Below are positions 16,141 to 25,849 of a stretch of 64,000 bases of DNA, piece by piece. Positions within the stretch are counted from its first letter, which is position 1. Each line of letters begins with the position of its first letter. Position numbers and translations under genes: made by a program. The stretch is from positions 186,001 to 250,000 of the forward strand of contig NZ_JACTAB010000003.1 in the NCBI RefSeq assembly GCF_014486695.1, read 5' to 3'. The notes beneath the pieces are model-generated. The model made no database searches, was not told where the DNA came from, and saw only the letters and a list, made by a program, of their open reading frames with translations. This stretch comes from Flavobacterium buctense (lineage in GTDB: Bacteria > Bacteroidota > Bacteroidia > Flavobacteriales > Flavobacteriaceae).

Positions 16141-17169
16141 TTGAAAACTAATAACCGAAATACTTTCCTCTTTACCTTCTTGTCATTGACATTGTTAATG
16201 ACATTATTCTTGAACCTTTCTTTTGGTCAAGTGGCGATTCCTAGTAAAGAAGTTTTTAAAAGTTTGTTTGGCGGTCAGGCCGAAAAAGAAACTTGGGAAT
16301 ACATCATTATGAATTTTAGGTTACCCAAAGCGATTACGGCAATTTTAGTTGGAATCGGATTGTCAATTAGCGGTTTGTTGATGCAAACGTTGTTTCGAAA
16401 TCCGCTCGCCGGACCTTATGTTTTGGGCTTGAGTTCAGGTTCGAGTTTGGGTGTGGCTTTTGTGATACTTGGTGCCGGTTTATTGCCTGCAGTATGCTCA
16501 CCATTTTTATTATCTTCTTACGGTATTATTTTGGCTTCCTGTTTGGGAAGCCTATTGGTCTTATTGATGATTTTAATGGTTTCCCAGCGCTTGCGTGATA
16601 CAATGTCAATCTTGATAGTAGGATTGATGTTCAGTAGTTTTACCAGTGCAATTGTAAGCGTTTTTAGCTATTTCAGTTCGGCCGAACAATTGCAGAAATA
16701 CACTTTTTGGTCTATGGGAAGCCTTGGTAATTTGTCTTGGCCAAATATTATTGTATTAAGCATTTCTGTGATTGTTGGTTTGTTCCTGAGTTTACTGACT
16801 TTAAAAGCATTAGATGCTTTATTACTTGGAGAAAATTACGCTAAAAGTATGGGGTTGAACCTTAAAAAGTCGAGATACACCATCATTTTTGCTACGAGTA
16901 TTTTAGCCGGAAGCATTACTGCTTTTGCCGGACCAATTGCCTTTGTAGGTTTGGCAGTACCGCATTTGTCTAAATTGTTATTTCAAACCAGTAACCACAA
17001 AATTTTATTTTGGAGTACAATACTAATTGGCGCCATTATTATGTTATTTTGTGATACGGTATCCCAAATGCCGAGCTTTGATTTTACCTTGCCGATTAAT
17101 GCAATTACTTCAATTATAGGAGCACCTATTGTGATTTGGTTAATCATCAGAAAAAAAAGCATGACCTAA
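16141..17169 (+). CDS. btuC: FecCD/BtuC-family ABC permease
   Basis: A 342-residue membrane protein with about ten hydrophobic helices. Family signatures are NFRLPKAITAILVGIGLSIS, MQTLFRNPLAGPYVLGLSSG and FAGPIAFVGLAVPHLSK. It forms the channel of the importer and pairs with the following ATPase. The start is a TTG at 16141, 18 bp after the binding-protein stop; no ATG fits before the first helix. The stop codon is directly followed by the ATPase ATG at 17170, so translation is probably coupled. Confidence 0.85.
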   Translation: MKTNNRNTFLFTFLSLTLLMTLFLNLSFGQVAIPSKEVFKSLFGGQAEKETWEYIIMNFRLPKAITAILVGIGLSISGLLMQTLFRNPLAGPYVLGLSSGSSLGVAFVILGAGLLPAVCSPFLLSSYGIILASCLGSLLVLLMILMVSQRLRDTMSILIVGLMFSSFTSAIVSVFSYFSSAEQLQKYTFWSMGSLGNLSWPNIIVLSISVIVGLFLSLLTLKALDALLLGENYAKSMGLNLKKSRYTIIFATSILAGSITAFAGPIAFVGLAVPHLSKLLFQTSNHKILFWSTILIGAIIMLFCDTVSQMPSFDFTLPINAITSIIGAPIVIWLIIRKKSMT

Positions 17170-17955
17170 ATGAGTTCTATTAAAACGATATTGTCATCGA
17201 ACGATTTAAGCATTGGATACTATTCCAAACGCGAAAATCATGTCGTTGCCGAAAATCTGAATTTGAATTTGGTTGCCGGACAACTGATTTCCTTAGTTGG
17301 TGCCAATGGCATTGGAAAATCTACTTTATTGCGAACGTTGACCGGAATTCAAAAACCTTTAAAAGGTGCCGTTTTTTTGAACGAAAGAAACATCCATGAT
17401 TTTCAACCCTTGGAATTGGCACAAAATTTAAGTTTGGTACTGACCGAAAAATTACCGCCAAGCAACCTGACTGTGTTCGAACTAATCGCCTTAGGAAGAC
17501 AACCTTATACGAATTGGTTAGGCAATCTTTCCGCTGAAGATCATCAGAAAATCAACCAAGCTATTGAACTAACGCATATCGAACATTTGGTATACAAAAA
17601 ATACCACGAAATTAGTGACGGTCAATTGCAAATTGTTTTGATTGCTAGAGCTTTGGCACAAGATACTCCACTGATTATTTTAGATGAGCCAACAACTCAT
17701 TTGGATTTACTGCACAAAGTATCGGTTTTTAAACTGTTGAAAAAGTTAACAAAGGAAACCGGGAAATGCATCTTGTTTTCGACACATGATATCGACTTAG
17801 CCATTCAACTAAGCGATGAAATGATTGTTATGACAGAAGATAATGTTGTGCAAGATCAACCTTGTAATCTAATTACAAAAGGCGTTTTTAGTCTACTTTT
17901 CAAAGACGATTCCATCACTTTTGATGGTGAAAAAGGGAAGTTTATGATTTCTTAA
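17170..17955 (+). CDS. btuD: Cobalamin/iron-type ABC transporter ATPase
   Basis: A 261-residue ATPase that powers the permease. Walker A GANGIGKST is at residues 44-52, Walker B LIILDEPTTHLDL at about 170-182, and the H-loop in LFSTHDIDLA. The signature motif reads ISDGQLQ instead of LSGGQ/E, so the first glycine is replaced by aspartate; the second glycine and glutamine are kept. Last gene of the btuF-btuC-btuD-like operon and convergent with trmL. Confidence 0.85.
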   Translation: MSSIKTILSSNDLSIGYYSKRENHVVAENLNLNLVAGQLISLVGANGIGKSTLLRTLTGIQKPLKGAVFLNERNIHDFQPLELAQNLSLVLTEKLPPSNLTVFELIALGRQPYTNWLGNLSAEDHQKINQAIELTHIEHLVYKKYHEISDGQLQIVLIARALAQDTPLIILDEPTTHLDLLHKVSVFKLLKKLTKETGKCILFSTHDIDLAIQLSDEMIVMTEDNVVQDQPCNLITKGVFSLLFKDDSITFDGEKGKFMIS

Positions 17956-17975
17956 CGGCCAACTGTGACTGAATA

Positions 17976-18428
17976 CTATTTCAAATTAATCTGTCTTTTC
18001 GCTTCGCCAACCACAAACGCCACCGAATTGGCGATGTTGTAACTTCGAATTAAATTCGACATCGGGATGGTCAAATGATTTTCGAATTGAGCTAAAACTT
18101 CCTTGCTTAATCCGGCACTTTCTTTCCCAAAAACCAACCAGTCTTCCTCTTGGAATTCGGCTTCATAAATCGATTTTGAGGCGTGTGAACTCATCAGAAA
18201 CACTCTTGATTTGTCACTAATCTTTGCTATCCATTCGGCTACATTTTGGTATTCTGTAACCTCTAAATGCACCCAATAATCCAAACCGGAACGTTTTAAA
18301 TTCTTGTCATTGATTTCAAATCCGAATGGATGAACTAAGTGCAACCGACTTTGGGTTCCAACGCATAGACGTCCGATATTTCCGGTGTTGTTGGGGATTT
18401 CGGGTTCTACAAGAACGATATTTAGCAT
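17976..18428 (-). CDS. trmL: tRNA (cytidine/uridine-34 2'-O) methyltransferase
   Basis: A 150-residue SPOUT methyltransferase that 2'-O-methylates the wobble base of certain leucine tRNAs. The N-terminus MLNIVLVEPEIPNNTGNIGR is the family signature. FGKESAGLSKEVL and TIPMSNLIRSYNIANSVAFV form the trefoil-knot SAM site. The length equals E. coli TrmL. It is 26 bp downstream of the pseudouridine synthase gene on the same strand, so the two RNA-modification genes probably form an operon. Confidence 0.9.
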   Translation of the reverse strand: MLNIVLVEPEIPNNTGNIGRLCVGTQSRLHLVHPFGFEINDKNLKRSGLDYWVHLEVTEYQNVAEWIAKISDKSRVFLMSSHASKSIYEAEFQEEDWLVFGKESAGLSKEVLAQFENHLTIPMSNLIRSYNIANSVAFVVGEAKRQINLK

Positions 18429-18454
18429 TTTCAGTTTGTTAGATTGTTGGATTA

Positions 18455-19021
18455 TTAGATATTGAATTTCTCTACTGCTAGAACTTCTCCGGTTTTGAGT
18501 TGCAAAGATATATGTCCAACTCGAATTCTCACCAATCGTAAAGTCGGAAATCCAACGGCTGCAGTCATTTTTCGAACTTGACGAAATTTACCTTCCGTGA
18601 GAGTAATGGAAACCCAACTGGTTGGCCCGTGACGTTCATCGCGAATTTTTCGGCCTTCGCCAATGGATTCCGGAAGCTTATCAATGATTTTTGCTCGACA
18701 GTTTTTAGTGGTGTATCGTATGCCTTTAAAACCGATTTCCACACCCGATTTTAACTGTTCAACCGCTTCTTGAGTAATAATACCATCGACTTGGGCATAA
18801 TACTCTTTTTCAATGGTTTTACTTCTTACCATTTCACTTATCATTCCATCCGTAGTCAACAAAAGCAAGCCTTCCGAATCTTCATCTAAACGACCGATGG
18901 CCATGGTTCCTTCTGGAAAATCATAGAGTTCGCCCAGCAATTTTTTGTGTCGCTTTTTCTCGTAAACGAATTGGCTTAAATAACCGTGTGGCTTGTGAAT
19001 TAAGAAATGTTGGTGATTCAT
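18455..19021 (-). CDS. RsuA/RluE-family rRNA pseudouridine synthase
   Basis: A 188-residue enzyme that isomerises uridine in rRNA. The catalytic motif GRLDEDSEGLLLLTTDG contains the nucleophilic aspartate (GRLDxxSxGLL). FLIHKPHGYLSQF near the start and EGKFRQVRKM near the end are also family motifs. There is no N-terminal S4 domain and the protein is short, which points to the RluE branch (23S U2457) more than RsuA or RluB. Upstream of trmL on the same strand. Confidence 0.85.
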   Translation of the reverse strand: MNHQHFLIHKPHGYLSQFVYEKKRHKKLLGELYDFPEGTMAIGRLDEDSEGLLLLTTDGMISEMVRSKTIEKEYYAQVDGIITQEAVEQLKSGVEIGFKGIRYTTKNCRAKIIDKLPESIGEGRKIRDERHGPTSWVSITLTEGKFRQVRKMTAAVGFPTLRLVRIRVGHISLQLKTGEVLAVEKFNI

Positions 19022-19045
19022 GAAACAGATTTATACAAAAATAAA

Positions 19046-19072
19046 AAAGACCATCCGAAAAGGACAGTCTTT
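19046..19072 (-). terminator. Terminator of the DUF4476 gene
   Basis: On the minus strand AAAGAC..TCC pairs with GGA..GTCTTT around a TTTTC loop and is followed by TTTTTT. It separates the DUF4476 gene from the pseudouridine synthase gene. Confidence 0.6.
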
Positions 19073-19092
19073 AGCCTATTATTTAAAAAAAA

Positions 19093-20043
19093 TTATTGGC
19101 GACTTTGAACATAATCGGACAATTCATCCACATTACTGCTAAAAGAAAAAATACCATTAAGTTTAAAATAATTTCTAGGTTCAATACAATAATCGTAGGC
19201 ATATTTAGCAAAATCCAATTTGTTATCCTCAAAATTAAAGGTATTGGCAATTTGGATAATTTGATCTGTATTTAAACAATTCACAGTGATAACCTGTTTA
19301 GCCGTCTTTAATCGAGTATCTTCAAAACTTTGGTTTTTGATGGTAGTCATGGCTGCATTAAAATCTCTTGCAGTCATACAAGTTCTTCCATTACAACCTC
19401 TTATTGGTTCCGCCTCCTCTAAAACTGCAGTTCCGCCAACATTAGTTGTAGTGGTCGTGGTGGTTTGTGTAACAGTTCCTCCTACTGTAGCATCATTGAT
19501 GGTTACACCCATATTGACTCCACCAACATTAACACCAACCCCAACAGAAGTTCCGCCGGTTTGAGTAGTGGTAGTAGTGGTGGTTTGTGTAACACCGCCA
19601 ACAGGTTGTTGAACAACAACTTGTCTTGGGCGACCGTAGTGTATAACGTGAACATTAGGAGCCGGAATAAAATCAGGCTGCACCGGAATAGAAGAGAAAT
19701 AATTCATCTTCATTTTGGTCTTGTTGTTTTTATCCCTTTTGATTTTATAGGTTACATCAGAAAAAATGCCGTCTACGTCTGTTAACATCAAGTTGTTTTT
19801 AGAAATATCCGCTAACGTATTGTCTTCAAATTTAATTTTGGCATTGTAATAAGGCTGGTTCAAATCTTCAACTCTCAAATTAGTTTGAGGAACATCGTTA
19901 ATGACTTCTCCGTTGAGAATTAGTGTAAACTTATCTCCATCTTCTGAAAAAATAGTCAAATGTCCAACCATACCCGGTTGGGCAAAAGATACCATTGTAA
20001 TAAGTAAAAGCGCTAAAAGGGTAATTTTCTTTATCATATTCAA
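19093..20043 (-). CDS. DUF4476 domain exported protein with Thr/Val-rich repeats
   Basis: A 316-residue protein with a signal peptide ending VSFAQ. An N-terminal domain of about 110 residues is followed by a low-complexity linker holding two copies of a GG-VTQTTTTTTT-GGT unit around VGVGVNVGGVNMGV (about residues 150-205). A C-terminal domain of about 95 residues starts at GCNGRTCMTARDF and matches DUF4476. DUF4476 function is unknown. The linker DNA is built from GTGGTAGTAGTGG-type triplets and is a likely site of length variation. Confidence 0.8.
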   Translation of the reverse strand: MNMIKKITLLALLLITMVSFAQPGMVGHLTIFSEDGDKFTLILNGEVINDVPQTNLRVEDLNQPYYNAKIKFEDNTLADISKNNLMLTDVDGIFSDVTYKIKRDKNNKTKMKMNYFSSIPVQPDFIPAPNVHVIHYGRPRQVVVQQPVGGVTQTTTTTTTQTGGTSVGVGVNVGGVNMGVTINDATVGGTVTQTTTTTTTNVGGTAVLEEAEPIRGCNGRTCMTARDFNAAMTTIKNQSFEDTRLKTAKQVITVNCLNTDQIIQIANTFNFEDNKLDFAKYAYDYCIEPRNYFKLNGIFSFSSNVDELSDYVQSRQ

Positions 20044-20185
20044 TAATTTTTAAATTTATAATTTATCTAGCATTGGTCATTTTTTTTGATTTTTCAAAAA
20101 CGATGCCAATTTAAAAAACAATTTTTAAATCAGTGTAAAAATTAGTCCAAAACTGTGTATATTTAAATTTTAATATTTGACTTAT

Positions 20186-21508
20186 ATGAATGATAATTTG
20201 ATGCTACTTATTGCTTTTATAATCGCCTTAACCATTGGGATTTACCTAGGCAAAATGCTTTTCGCCGCCCAATCACAATCGAATAAAGCGTCGTTGGAAG
20301 AAAAAATCAATGGTTTGTTCCAACAAATTGAGCAACTCAAAAATCAAGTCAACCAAACGGTTCAGGAACGTGAAAACATTCGTACAGAAAAAGAGGCATT
20401 GGCCATTCAATTGTCCAAAAAAGAAACCGATTTTGAAAATCTATGGGAACGCAACAAAGAACAAAAAGATGAAGTCGAGAAATTGCAGGAGAAATTTACT
20501 AAAGAATTTGAAAATTTGGCCAACAAAATCTTAGAGGAAAAAACCACTAAATTCACTGAACAAAACAAAGAAAACCTCAAAAATATTTTAACGCCTTTAC
20601 AAGACAAAATCCAGCTTTTTGAAAAGAAAGTCGAAGACACACACAAGGAAAGTATTGATTATCATGCGGCTTTGCGCCAACAAATTCTTGGCCTGCGTGA
20701 AATGAATGAGCAGATGAGCAAAGAAACTTTGAACTTGACCAAAGCTTTGAAAGGCGACAGCAAAATGCAAGGTAATTGGGGCGAATTGATTTTGGAGCGT
20801 GTACTAGAAAAATCGGGGTTAGAAAAAGGACGCGAATACGAAGTACAGCAAAGTTTCACTACAGAAGAGGGCAATCGCGTTTTCCCTGATGTTGTGATTA
20901 ATTTACCCGATGGCAAAAAAATGGTTGTCGATTCAAAAGTGACATTAACCGCTTATGAACGCTATATTAATGAAGAAGATGATACTGCAAAATCACAATA
21001 TTTAAAAGAACATGTCATCGCTTTGAAACGCCATGTTGACCAATTGAGTGAGAAGAATTATCAGGATTTGTACCAAATGGAAAGTCCGGACTTTGTGTTG
21101 TTGTTTATCCCTATTGAATCCGCTTTTGCATTGGCTCTTAATGAAGATACTACACTTTACAATAAAGCCTTTGAGAAAAACATAGTAATTGTTACACCTT
21201 CAACGCTTTTAGCTACTTTGCGCACTATTGACAGTATGTGGACCAACCAAAAGCAACAAGAAAACGCTCTTGAAATTGCGCGACAAGCCGGAGCTTTATA
21301 TGACAAATTTGAAGGTTTTGTGGGTGATTTGGTTAAAATCGGAAAGAAAATGGATGAAGCCAAAGTAGAGTATCAAGGTGCTATGAATAAACTCGTTGAC
21401 GGAAAAGGAAACTTAGTTACCAGCGTTGAAAAATTAAAAAAAATGGGCGCCAAGGCCAAAAAAGCTTTACCCGAAAATATCCTAACCAGAGCTGAAAAAG
21501 ATGAATGA
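20186..21508 (+). CDS. rmuC: DNA recombination protein RmuC
   Basis: A 440-residue protein with an N-terminal membrane helix (about 4-22), a long coiled coil (about 30-150) and the RmuC domain. The domain contains MQGNWGELILERVLEKSGL, GREYEVQ, PDVVINLPDGKKMVVDSKV and FVLLFIPIESAFALAL, which is PD-(D/E)XK-like. RmuC limits sequence inversions and is proposed to be a nuclease. I use the ATG at 20186; a TTG three codons upstream is less likely. Its last 8 bp overlap the thioesterase start. Confidence 0.92.
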   Translation: MNDNLMLLIAFIIALTIGIYLGKMLFAAQSQSNKASLEEKINGLFQQIEQLKNQVNQTVQERENIRTEKEALAIQLSKKETDFENLWERNKEQKDEVEKLQEKFTKEFENLANKILEEKTTKFTEQNKENLKNILTPLQDKIQLFEKKVEDTHKESIDYHAALRQQILGLREMNEQMSKETLNLTKALKGDSKMQGNWGELILERVLEKSGLEKGREYEVQQSFTTEEGNRVFPDVVINLPDGKKMVVDSKVTLTAYERYINEEDDTAKSQYLKEHVIALKRHVDQLSEKNYQDLYQMESPDFVLLFIPIESAFALALNEDTTLYNKAFEKNIVIVTPSTLLATLRTIDSMWTNQKQQENALEIARQAGALYDKFEGFVGDLVKIGKKMDEAKVEYQGAMNKLVDGKGNLVTSVEKLKKMGAKAKKALPENILTRAEKDE

Positions 21509-22049
21509 CAAGTACAAAAATGTAGACGCTTCTAAAATTACGATAGCCGAATTGATGTTGCCTTCGCATACCAATTTCAGCGGTAAAATTCACGGTGGTT
21601 ATATTTTGTCTTTGCTCGACCAAATTGCGTTTGCTTGTGCTTCTAAATTCTCCGGACATTATTGTGTAACCGCTTCGGTTGATACGGTCGATTTTTTGAA
21701 TCCGATTGAAGTTGGTGAATTGGTTACCATGAAAGCTAGTGTGAATTATGTTGGCAAAAGCTCGATGATTGTTGGTATCCGAGTTGAAGCTGAAAACATT
21801 CAAACCGGCGTAATCAAACATTGCAATTCAAGTTATTTTACGATGGTAGCTAAAGATGAAAAAGGCAACAACACAGCGGTTCCCGGATTGATTTTAGCTA
21901 ATGATGAAGAAATTCGTCGTTTTTACAATTGCATCAAACTTATTGCTTTGAAAAAAGATAAAAATTTGCATGAAGAAGTTTTTGATTACAAATCGGCTGA
22001 TGCCATCAAAAAACTAAAGAATTATCATGTAAAATTAATAGCGTTTTAG
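21501..22049 (+). CDS. Acyl-CoA thioesterase, hotdog fold
   Basis: A 182-residue YciA/BFIT-like thioesterase that hydrolyses acyl-CoA to free acid and CoA. The hotdog signature runs from MLPSHTNFSGKIHGGYILSL (about 15-34), with the HGG turn and following helix, to VTASVDTVDFLNPIEVGE (about 54-71). Cytoplasmic. It overlaps rmuC by 8 bp and is probably co-transcribed with it. The exact chain-length preference cannot be read. Confidence 0.85.
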   Translation: MNDKYKNVDASKITIAELMLPSHTNFSGKIHGGYILSLLDQIAFACASKFSGHYCVTASVDTVDFLNPIEVGELVTMKASVNYVGKSSMIVGIRVEAENIQTGVIKHCNSSYFTMVAKDEKGNNTAVPGLILANDEEIRRFYNCIKLIALKKDKNLHEEVFDYKSADAIKKLKNYHVKLIAF

Positions 22050-22132
22050 CGTAAATCTTAAAGGATTCCTATAAAATTTTAAAAATATATATTACTAATT
22101 ATTTAATTGATAGGATATTATATTTTTTTTAT

Positions 22133-22140
22133 TATTTTTG
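22133..22140 (+). promoter_or_regulatory. -7 promoter element of the diheme cytochrome gene
   Basis: TATTTTTG, 20 bp before the ATG at 22161, with a TTG at 22107-22109 (23-nt spacer). It excludes an upstream TTG start that would place the promoter in the coding region. Confidence 0.5.
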
Positions 22141-22160
22141 GATTGCATTTTAAAAAACCT

Positions 22161-23288
22161 ATGAAAAAATATTACCTACTTGCTACTTTTTTAGTTTTAG
22201 CCATAACCATTTTTTATTCTTGTTCCGACAACGATGATGAGGAATACACTCCGGTATCACCGGTTGTTGTTGATTTGACGCAAGTTCCTTATCCTAAACT
22301 ATCCGATTATCATTTTTTTGAAGGTGACTTAAAAAACCAAATTCCTTCCTTAAATGTCATTCCTTATGAACCGGCTAGTGTTCTTTTTAGTGATTATGCT
22401 CACAAAAAAAGATTTGTTTGGATGCCACCGGGTGCTAAAGCAACTTATGAAGGTGATGATAAAATCCTAAACATGCCTGTAGGTTCGGTTTTGATAAAAA
22501 CTTTTTATTACGATAAAGTTCAACCTGCCAATACCGAAATGATTATTGAAACCCGTATCATGATTCGAAAACAAAGTGGTTGGATTTTTGCCGATTATGT
22601 ATGGAATGCAGAACAAACTGAAGCTTTTTTAGATTTAGCCGGAAGTTATAAACCCATTAATTTCAAAGATGACAACAACATAACCAGAGATGTTAATTAC
22701 AGAATCCCATCTGAAGTACAGTGTATTGTTTGTCACAAATTCAAAGAAGAAGTGAATGGTGTAGAAGAAACCCGATACATCCCAATTGGAATAAAACCAC
22801 AAAATTTAAATTTCAACTACAATTATGGTGGAACTTCCAAAAACCAATTGACCAAATGGATAGAACAAGGTTATTTGGAGAATAATTTCACTTTTCCAAC
22901 TGCTGAAAATACTACCATCAATTACGATGATACTTCTAAACCTTTGGAACAGAGAGTTCGTTCTTATTTTGATATTAACTGTGCCCATTGTCACAAGGAG
23001 CAAGGACATTGTGATTACAGACCATTACGTTTAGCCTTTAGTGATACTAACGGTGCTAATGGACATACCAATATGGGGGTTTGTGTTCCAACTGAAGACA
23101 TGCAAGATTTTGACCCTCAATTGAGCAATATTGTGACTCCGGGAAAAACAAATGAATCCATGTTATTTCACCGAATTAATACCTCCAATGAAGCTTTCAG
23201 AATGCCTTTGCACGGGAGAACATTAATTCATGATGAAGGTGTTTTACTGATAGAAGAATGGATTAACTCTTTACAAAGTTGTCCTTAA
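22161..23288 (+). CDS. Diheme c-type cytochrome lipoprotein (SO2930 / HNE_0200-like family)
   Basis: A 375-residue lipoprotein (lipobox IFYSC, Cys21). Two heme-binding motifs are visible: CIVCH at residues 188-192 and CAHCH at 274-278. The segments VLFSDYAHKKRFVWMPPG and GSVLIKTFYYD are typical of the SO2930/HNE_0200 diheme family, whose role is undefined but taken to be electron transfer at the cell surface or periplasm. It heads a run of exported proteins up to 28130 and is followed after 36 bp by a large T9SS protein. Confidence 0.82.
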   Translation: MKKYYLLATFLVLAITIFYSCSDNDDEEYTPVSPVVVDLTQVPYPKLSDYHFFEGDLKNQIPSLNVIPYEPASVLFSDYAHKKRFVWMPPGAKATYEGDDKILNMPVGSVLIKTFYYDKVQPANTEMIIETRIMIRKQSGWIFADYVWNAEQTEAFLDLAGSYKPINFKDDNNITRDVNYRIPSEVQCIVCHKFKEEVNGVEETRYIPIGIKPQNLNFNYNYGGTSKNQLTKWIEQGYLENNFTFPTAENTTINYDDTSKPLEQRVRSYFDINCAHCHKEQGHCDYRPLRLAFSDTNGANGHTNMGVCVPTEDMQDFDPQLSNIVTPGKTNESMLFHRINTSNEAFRMPLHGRTLIHDEGVLLIEEWINSLQSCP

Positions 23289-23324
23289 CAATAATAAACA
23301 AACAATTTAAACCAAGCCATACTA

Positions 23325-25778
23325 ATGAAAAAAATTACCTTATTTTTTGTTTTGCTTTTAGCTGGTAATCTGTCTTTTGCACAAGACGATTGTGCTTCGG
23401 CATTGCCAGTAACAGCAGGAACATACACTATCAGTACCATAAACGGTGCTCAACTGCCATCAGTAACCTGTAATTTTGGAAACGCGAATGTTACTGCAGT
23501 AGAGTGGTATGCATACACGCCAACTCAAAATTACACTACCACAGTATCTTCAGATTTAATGCAAAATATTTGTAAGGATACTCGATTAAGAATTTACAGC
23601 GGTTCTTGCGGGACTATGACTTGTGTGTTGGGCGATGATGATTCCGGTGTAATTAATTGTAATTCGGGCAATACTAATTCTTACCTTTCAAGAGGTACGT
23701 TTAATGCAATAGCCGGAACAACTTATTATATTGTATGGGATAATCGATATTCTTCGATAGGCTTTGATTTTCAAATTTCAGAAATCCCGGCCGGTTACAA
23801 TCCTTGTAATGCAGCCGTAGCAGTAACTGCCGGTACAACTACTGTTGCCGCTATTGACCAAACTAACATCACCACTGCCTGCTCTACTGCTGCATTATCA
23901 AAGTGGTATTCTTATACTCCAACTGTAAATGCAAATGTTACTATTTCTTCAGATTTAGCAATCAACATTTGTAAAGATACCTTCTTTAGTGTTTATTCAG
24001 GAAGCTGTACTACGGGACTGACTTGTATTACTAGTGATGATAATTCCGGTGTTATTGCTTGTAATTTTGGCAATACAAATTCGAATTTATCTACTAAAAC
24101 ATTTACCGTTGCTGCCGGTGTTACATATTATATAGTATGGGATAATCGTTGGAGCAATAATGGCTTTGACTTTACCATTACTGAAGTGCCGATTATTGTA
24201 CCGGTAAATTATACAACACAAACACTAGCTTCTTTAAACAGCAATTACAATATCTGTATAGCAGATATGAATGGAGATTACAAAGACGATTTAGTTGGAG
24301 TAAGTTCTAACAATATGAGAGTTCATTATCAAGTAACTGGTGGAGCATTTACCCCTACAGACTTTCCAATAACCGGAACTAGTGACATGCCTTCTTGGAG
24401 TATGGCTGCCGGCGATTACAATAAAGACGGATTCAACGATATACTTCTTGGAAGTGGTAGTGGTTTAACTTTTTGGAGATCTAATAGTACCGGAACGGCC
24501 TACACCAATATCAATCCTTCAGATTATATTTTCTGTCAAAGAACTAACTTTGTTGACATCAATAATGACGGACACTTAGACGCCTTTTCTTGTCACGATG
24601 TAGCACCAAACGTATATTATATCAATGATGGTAACGCTAACATGCAATATTATCAATCAGGTCAAAACGGCGCTTTAATGTTAGGTATAACGCCAAGTGG
24701 AGGAAACTATGCTTCTTTATGGACGGATTTTGACAATGATGGTGATTCAGATATGTTCATCTCAAAATGTTCAGGACCACCCTGTGAAATGCACAGAAAT
24801 GATGGCAACGGTGTGTTTACAGATGTTTCAGCATTGGCACAAATTAACGTAACACCTATTCAAACTTGGTCCTCTGCCATTGCTGATTTCGACAATGATG
24901 GAGATATGGATGTAATCATTACGGCTAGTGCAGGAACGCATCGGTTTTTTAGAAATAATCTTGAGTCAAATGGTGGTGTCTTAGGAGCATTTACTAACAT
25001 TACTGCAGGTTCAGGATGGGATACTAACACCTCAACCAATATTGACAACATTGCTTATGATTTTGACAATGACGGACGCGTTGATGTTCTTGGTGGTGGT
25101 GGTAAAATAATGTTTAACCAAGGAAATAATGTTTTCGAACCGGTTAGCTATGGCGGCATCAGTGTAGGCGCTGTTGGCGACTTAAACAACGACGGTTTCA
25201 TTGATTTCCAAAACGGCAATACTATTCGTTATGCGGTACCAAACGGTAACAATTGGTTAAAAGTAAACTTCCAAGGAATACAAAGTAACCGTAACGGAAT
25301 TGGAGCTCGTGTTGAAATCTATGGTCCTTGGGGCAAACAAATCAGAGATGTGCGCAGTGGCGAAGGCTTTAGATATATGAGTACTTTAAATGCTCATTTC
25401 GGATTAGGCACTGCCACTACAATTACTCAAGTAATCGTAAGATGGCCATCAGGTATTGTAGATACATTCAATAATGTTACCCCAAACCAATCTTTAATGG
25501 TTGTTGAAGGTGCAACATTAGCCACTAATGCCTTTGAAACTTCTGTTTTTACAGTTTATCCTAACCCGGTTAAAAGTATAATTAACATTTCAATCAACAC
25601 GGCTAATCCGGTTGAATTCAAATTGGCACAAGTTTTTGATTTAAATGGAAGAATTGTACACGAAAGCGCTGTTGTAAACAATAGCATTGCTGTTGACCAT
25701 TTGGCTACAGGAACTTACATCTTAATGTTAAGAGACATACAAGGCAAAGATTACTCTCAGAAATTTGTTAAAGAATAA
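23325..25778 (+). CDS. T9SS cargo with VCBS/FG-GAP repeats and ASPIC/UnbV domain
   Basis: An 817-residue secreted protein. After the signal peptide (1-19) come two homologous N-terminal domains (about 20-155 and 157-290), each with a SDLxxxICKDTxxxxYSGSC and a TYYIVWDNR segment. Next are FG-GAP/VCBS-type repeats with DxNxDG calcium loops (about 305-640, for example DFDNDGDSD and DINNDGHLD). An ASPIC/UnbV domain follows (about 640-725; NRNGIGARVEIYG, RSGEGFRY, VRWPSGIVDTF), then a type A sorting tail (VYPNPVKSIINISI). It is probably a surface beta-propeller protein; the ligand is unknown. Confidence 0.88.
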   Translation: MKKITLFFVLLLAGNLSFAQDDCASALPVTAGTYTISTINGAQLPSVTCNFGNANVTAVEWYAYTPTQNYTTTVSSDLMQNICKDTRLRIYSGSCGTMTCVLGDDDSGVINCNSGNTNSYLSRGTFNAIAGTTYYIVWDNRYSSIGFDFQISEIPAGYNPCNAAVAVTAGTTTVAAIDQTNITTACSTAALSKWYSYTPTVNANVTISSDLAINICKDTFFSVYSGSCTTGLTCITSDDNSGVIACNFGNTNSNLSTKTFTVAAGVTYYIVWDNRWSNNGFDFTITEVPIIVPVNYTTQTLASLNSNYNICIADMNGDYKDDLVGVSSNNMRVHYQVTGGAFTPTDFPITGTSDMPSWSMAAGDYNKDGFNDILLGSGSGLTFWRSNSTGTAYTNINPSDYIFCQRTNFVDINNDGHLDAFSCHDVAPNVYYINDGNANMQYYQSGQNGALMLGITPSGGNYASLWTDFDNDGDSDMFISKCSGPPCEMHRNDGNGVFTDVSALAQINVTPIQTWSSAIADFDNDGDMDVIITASAGTHRFFRNNLESNGGVLGAFTNITAGSGWDTNTSTNIDNIAYDFDNDGRVDVLGGGGKIMFNQGNNVFEPVSYGGISVGAVGDLNNDGFIDFQNGNTIRYAVPNGNNWLKVNFQGIQSNRNGIGARVEIYGPWGKQIRDVRSGEGFRYMSTLNAHFGLGTATTITQVIVRWPSGIVDTFNNVTPNQSLMVVEGATLATNAFETSVFTVYPNPVKSIINISINTANPVEFKLAQVFDLNGRIVHESAVVNNSIAVDHLATGTYILMLRDIQGKDYSQKFVKE

Positions 25779-25796
25779 CTGCCCGCTTTACCCATA

Positions 25797-25833
25797 AAAA
25801 AAGTCCTCTTGTTTAACCACAAGAGGACTTTTT
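25797..25833. terminator. Bidirectional terminator
   Basis: AAAAAGTCCTCTTG (to 25811) pairs with CAAGAGGACTTTTT (from 25820), between the converging ASPIC-domain and DUF5777 genes. Confidence 0.82.
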
Positions 25834-25849
25834 CATTTTATAATTATTA

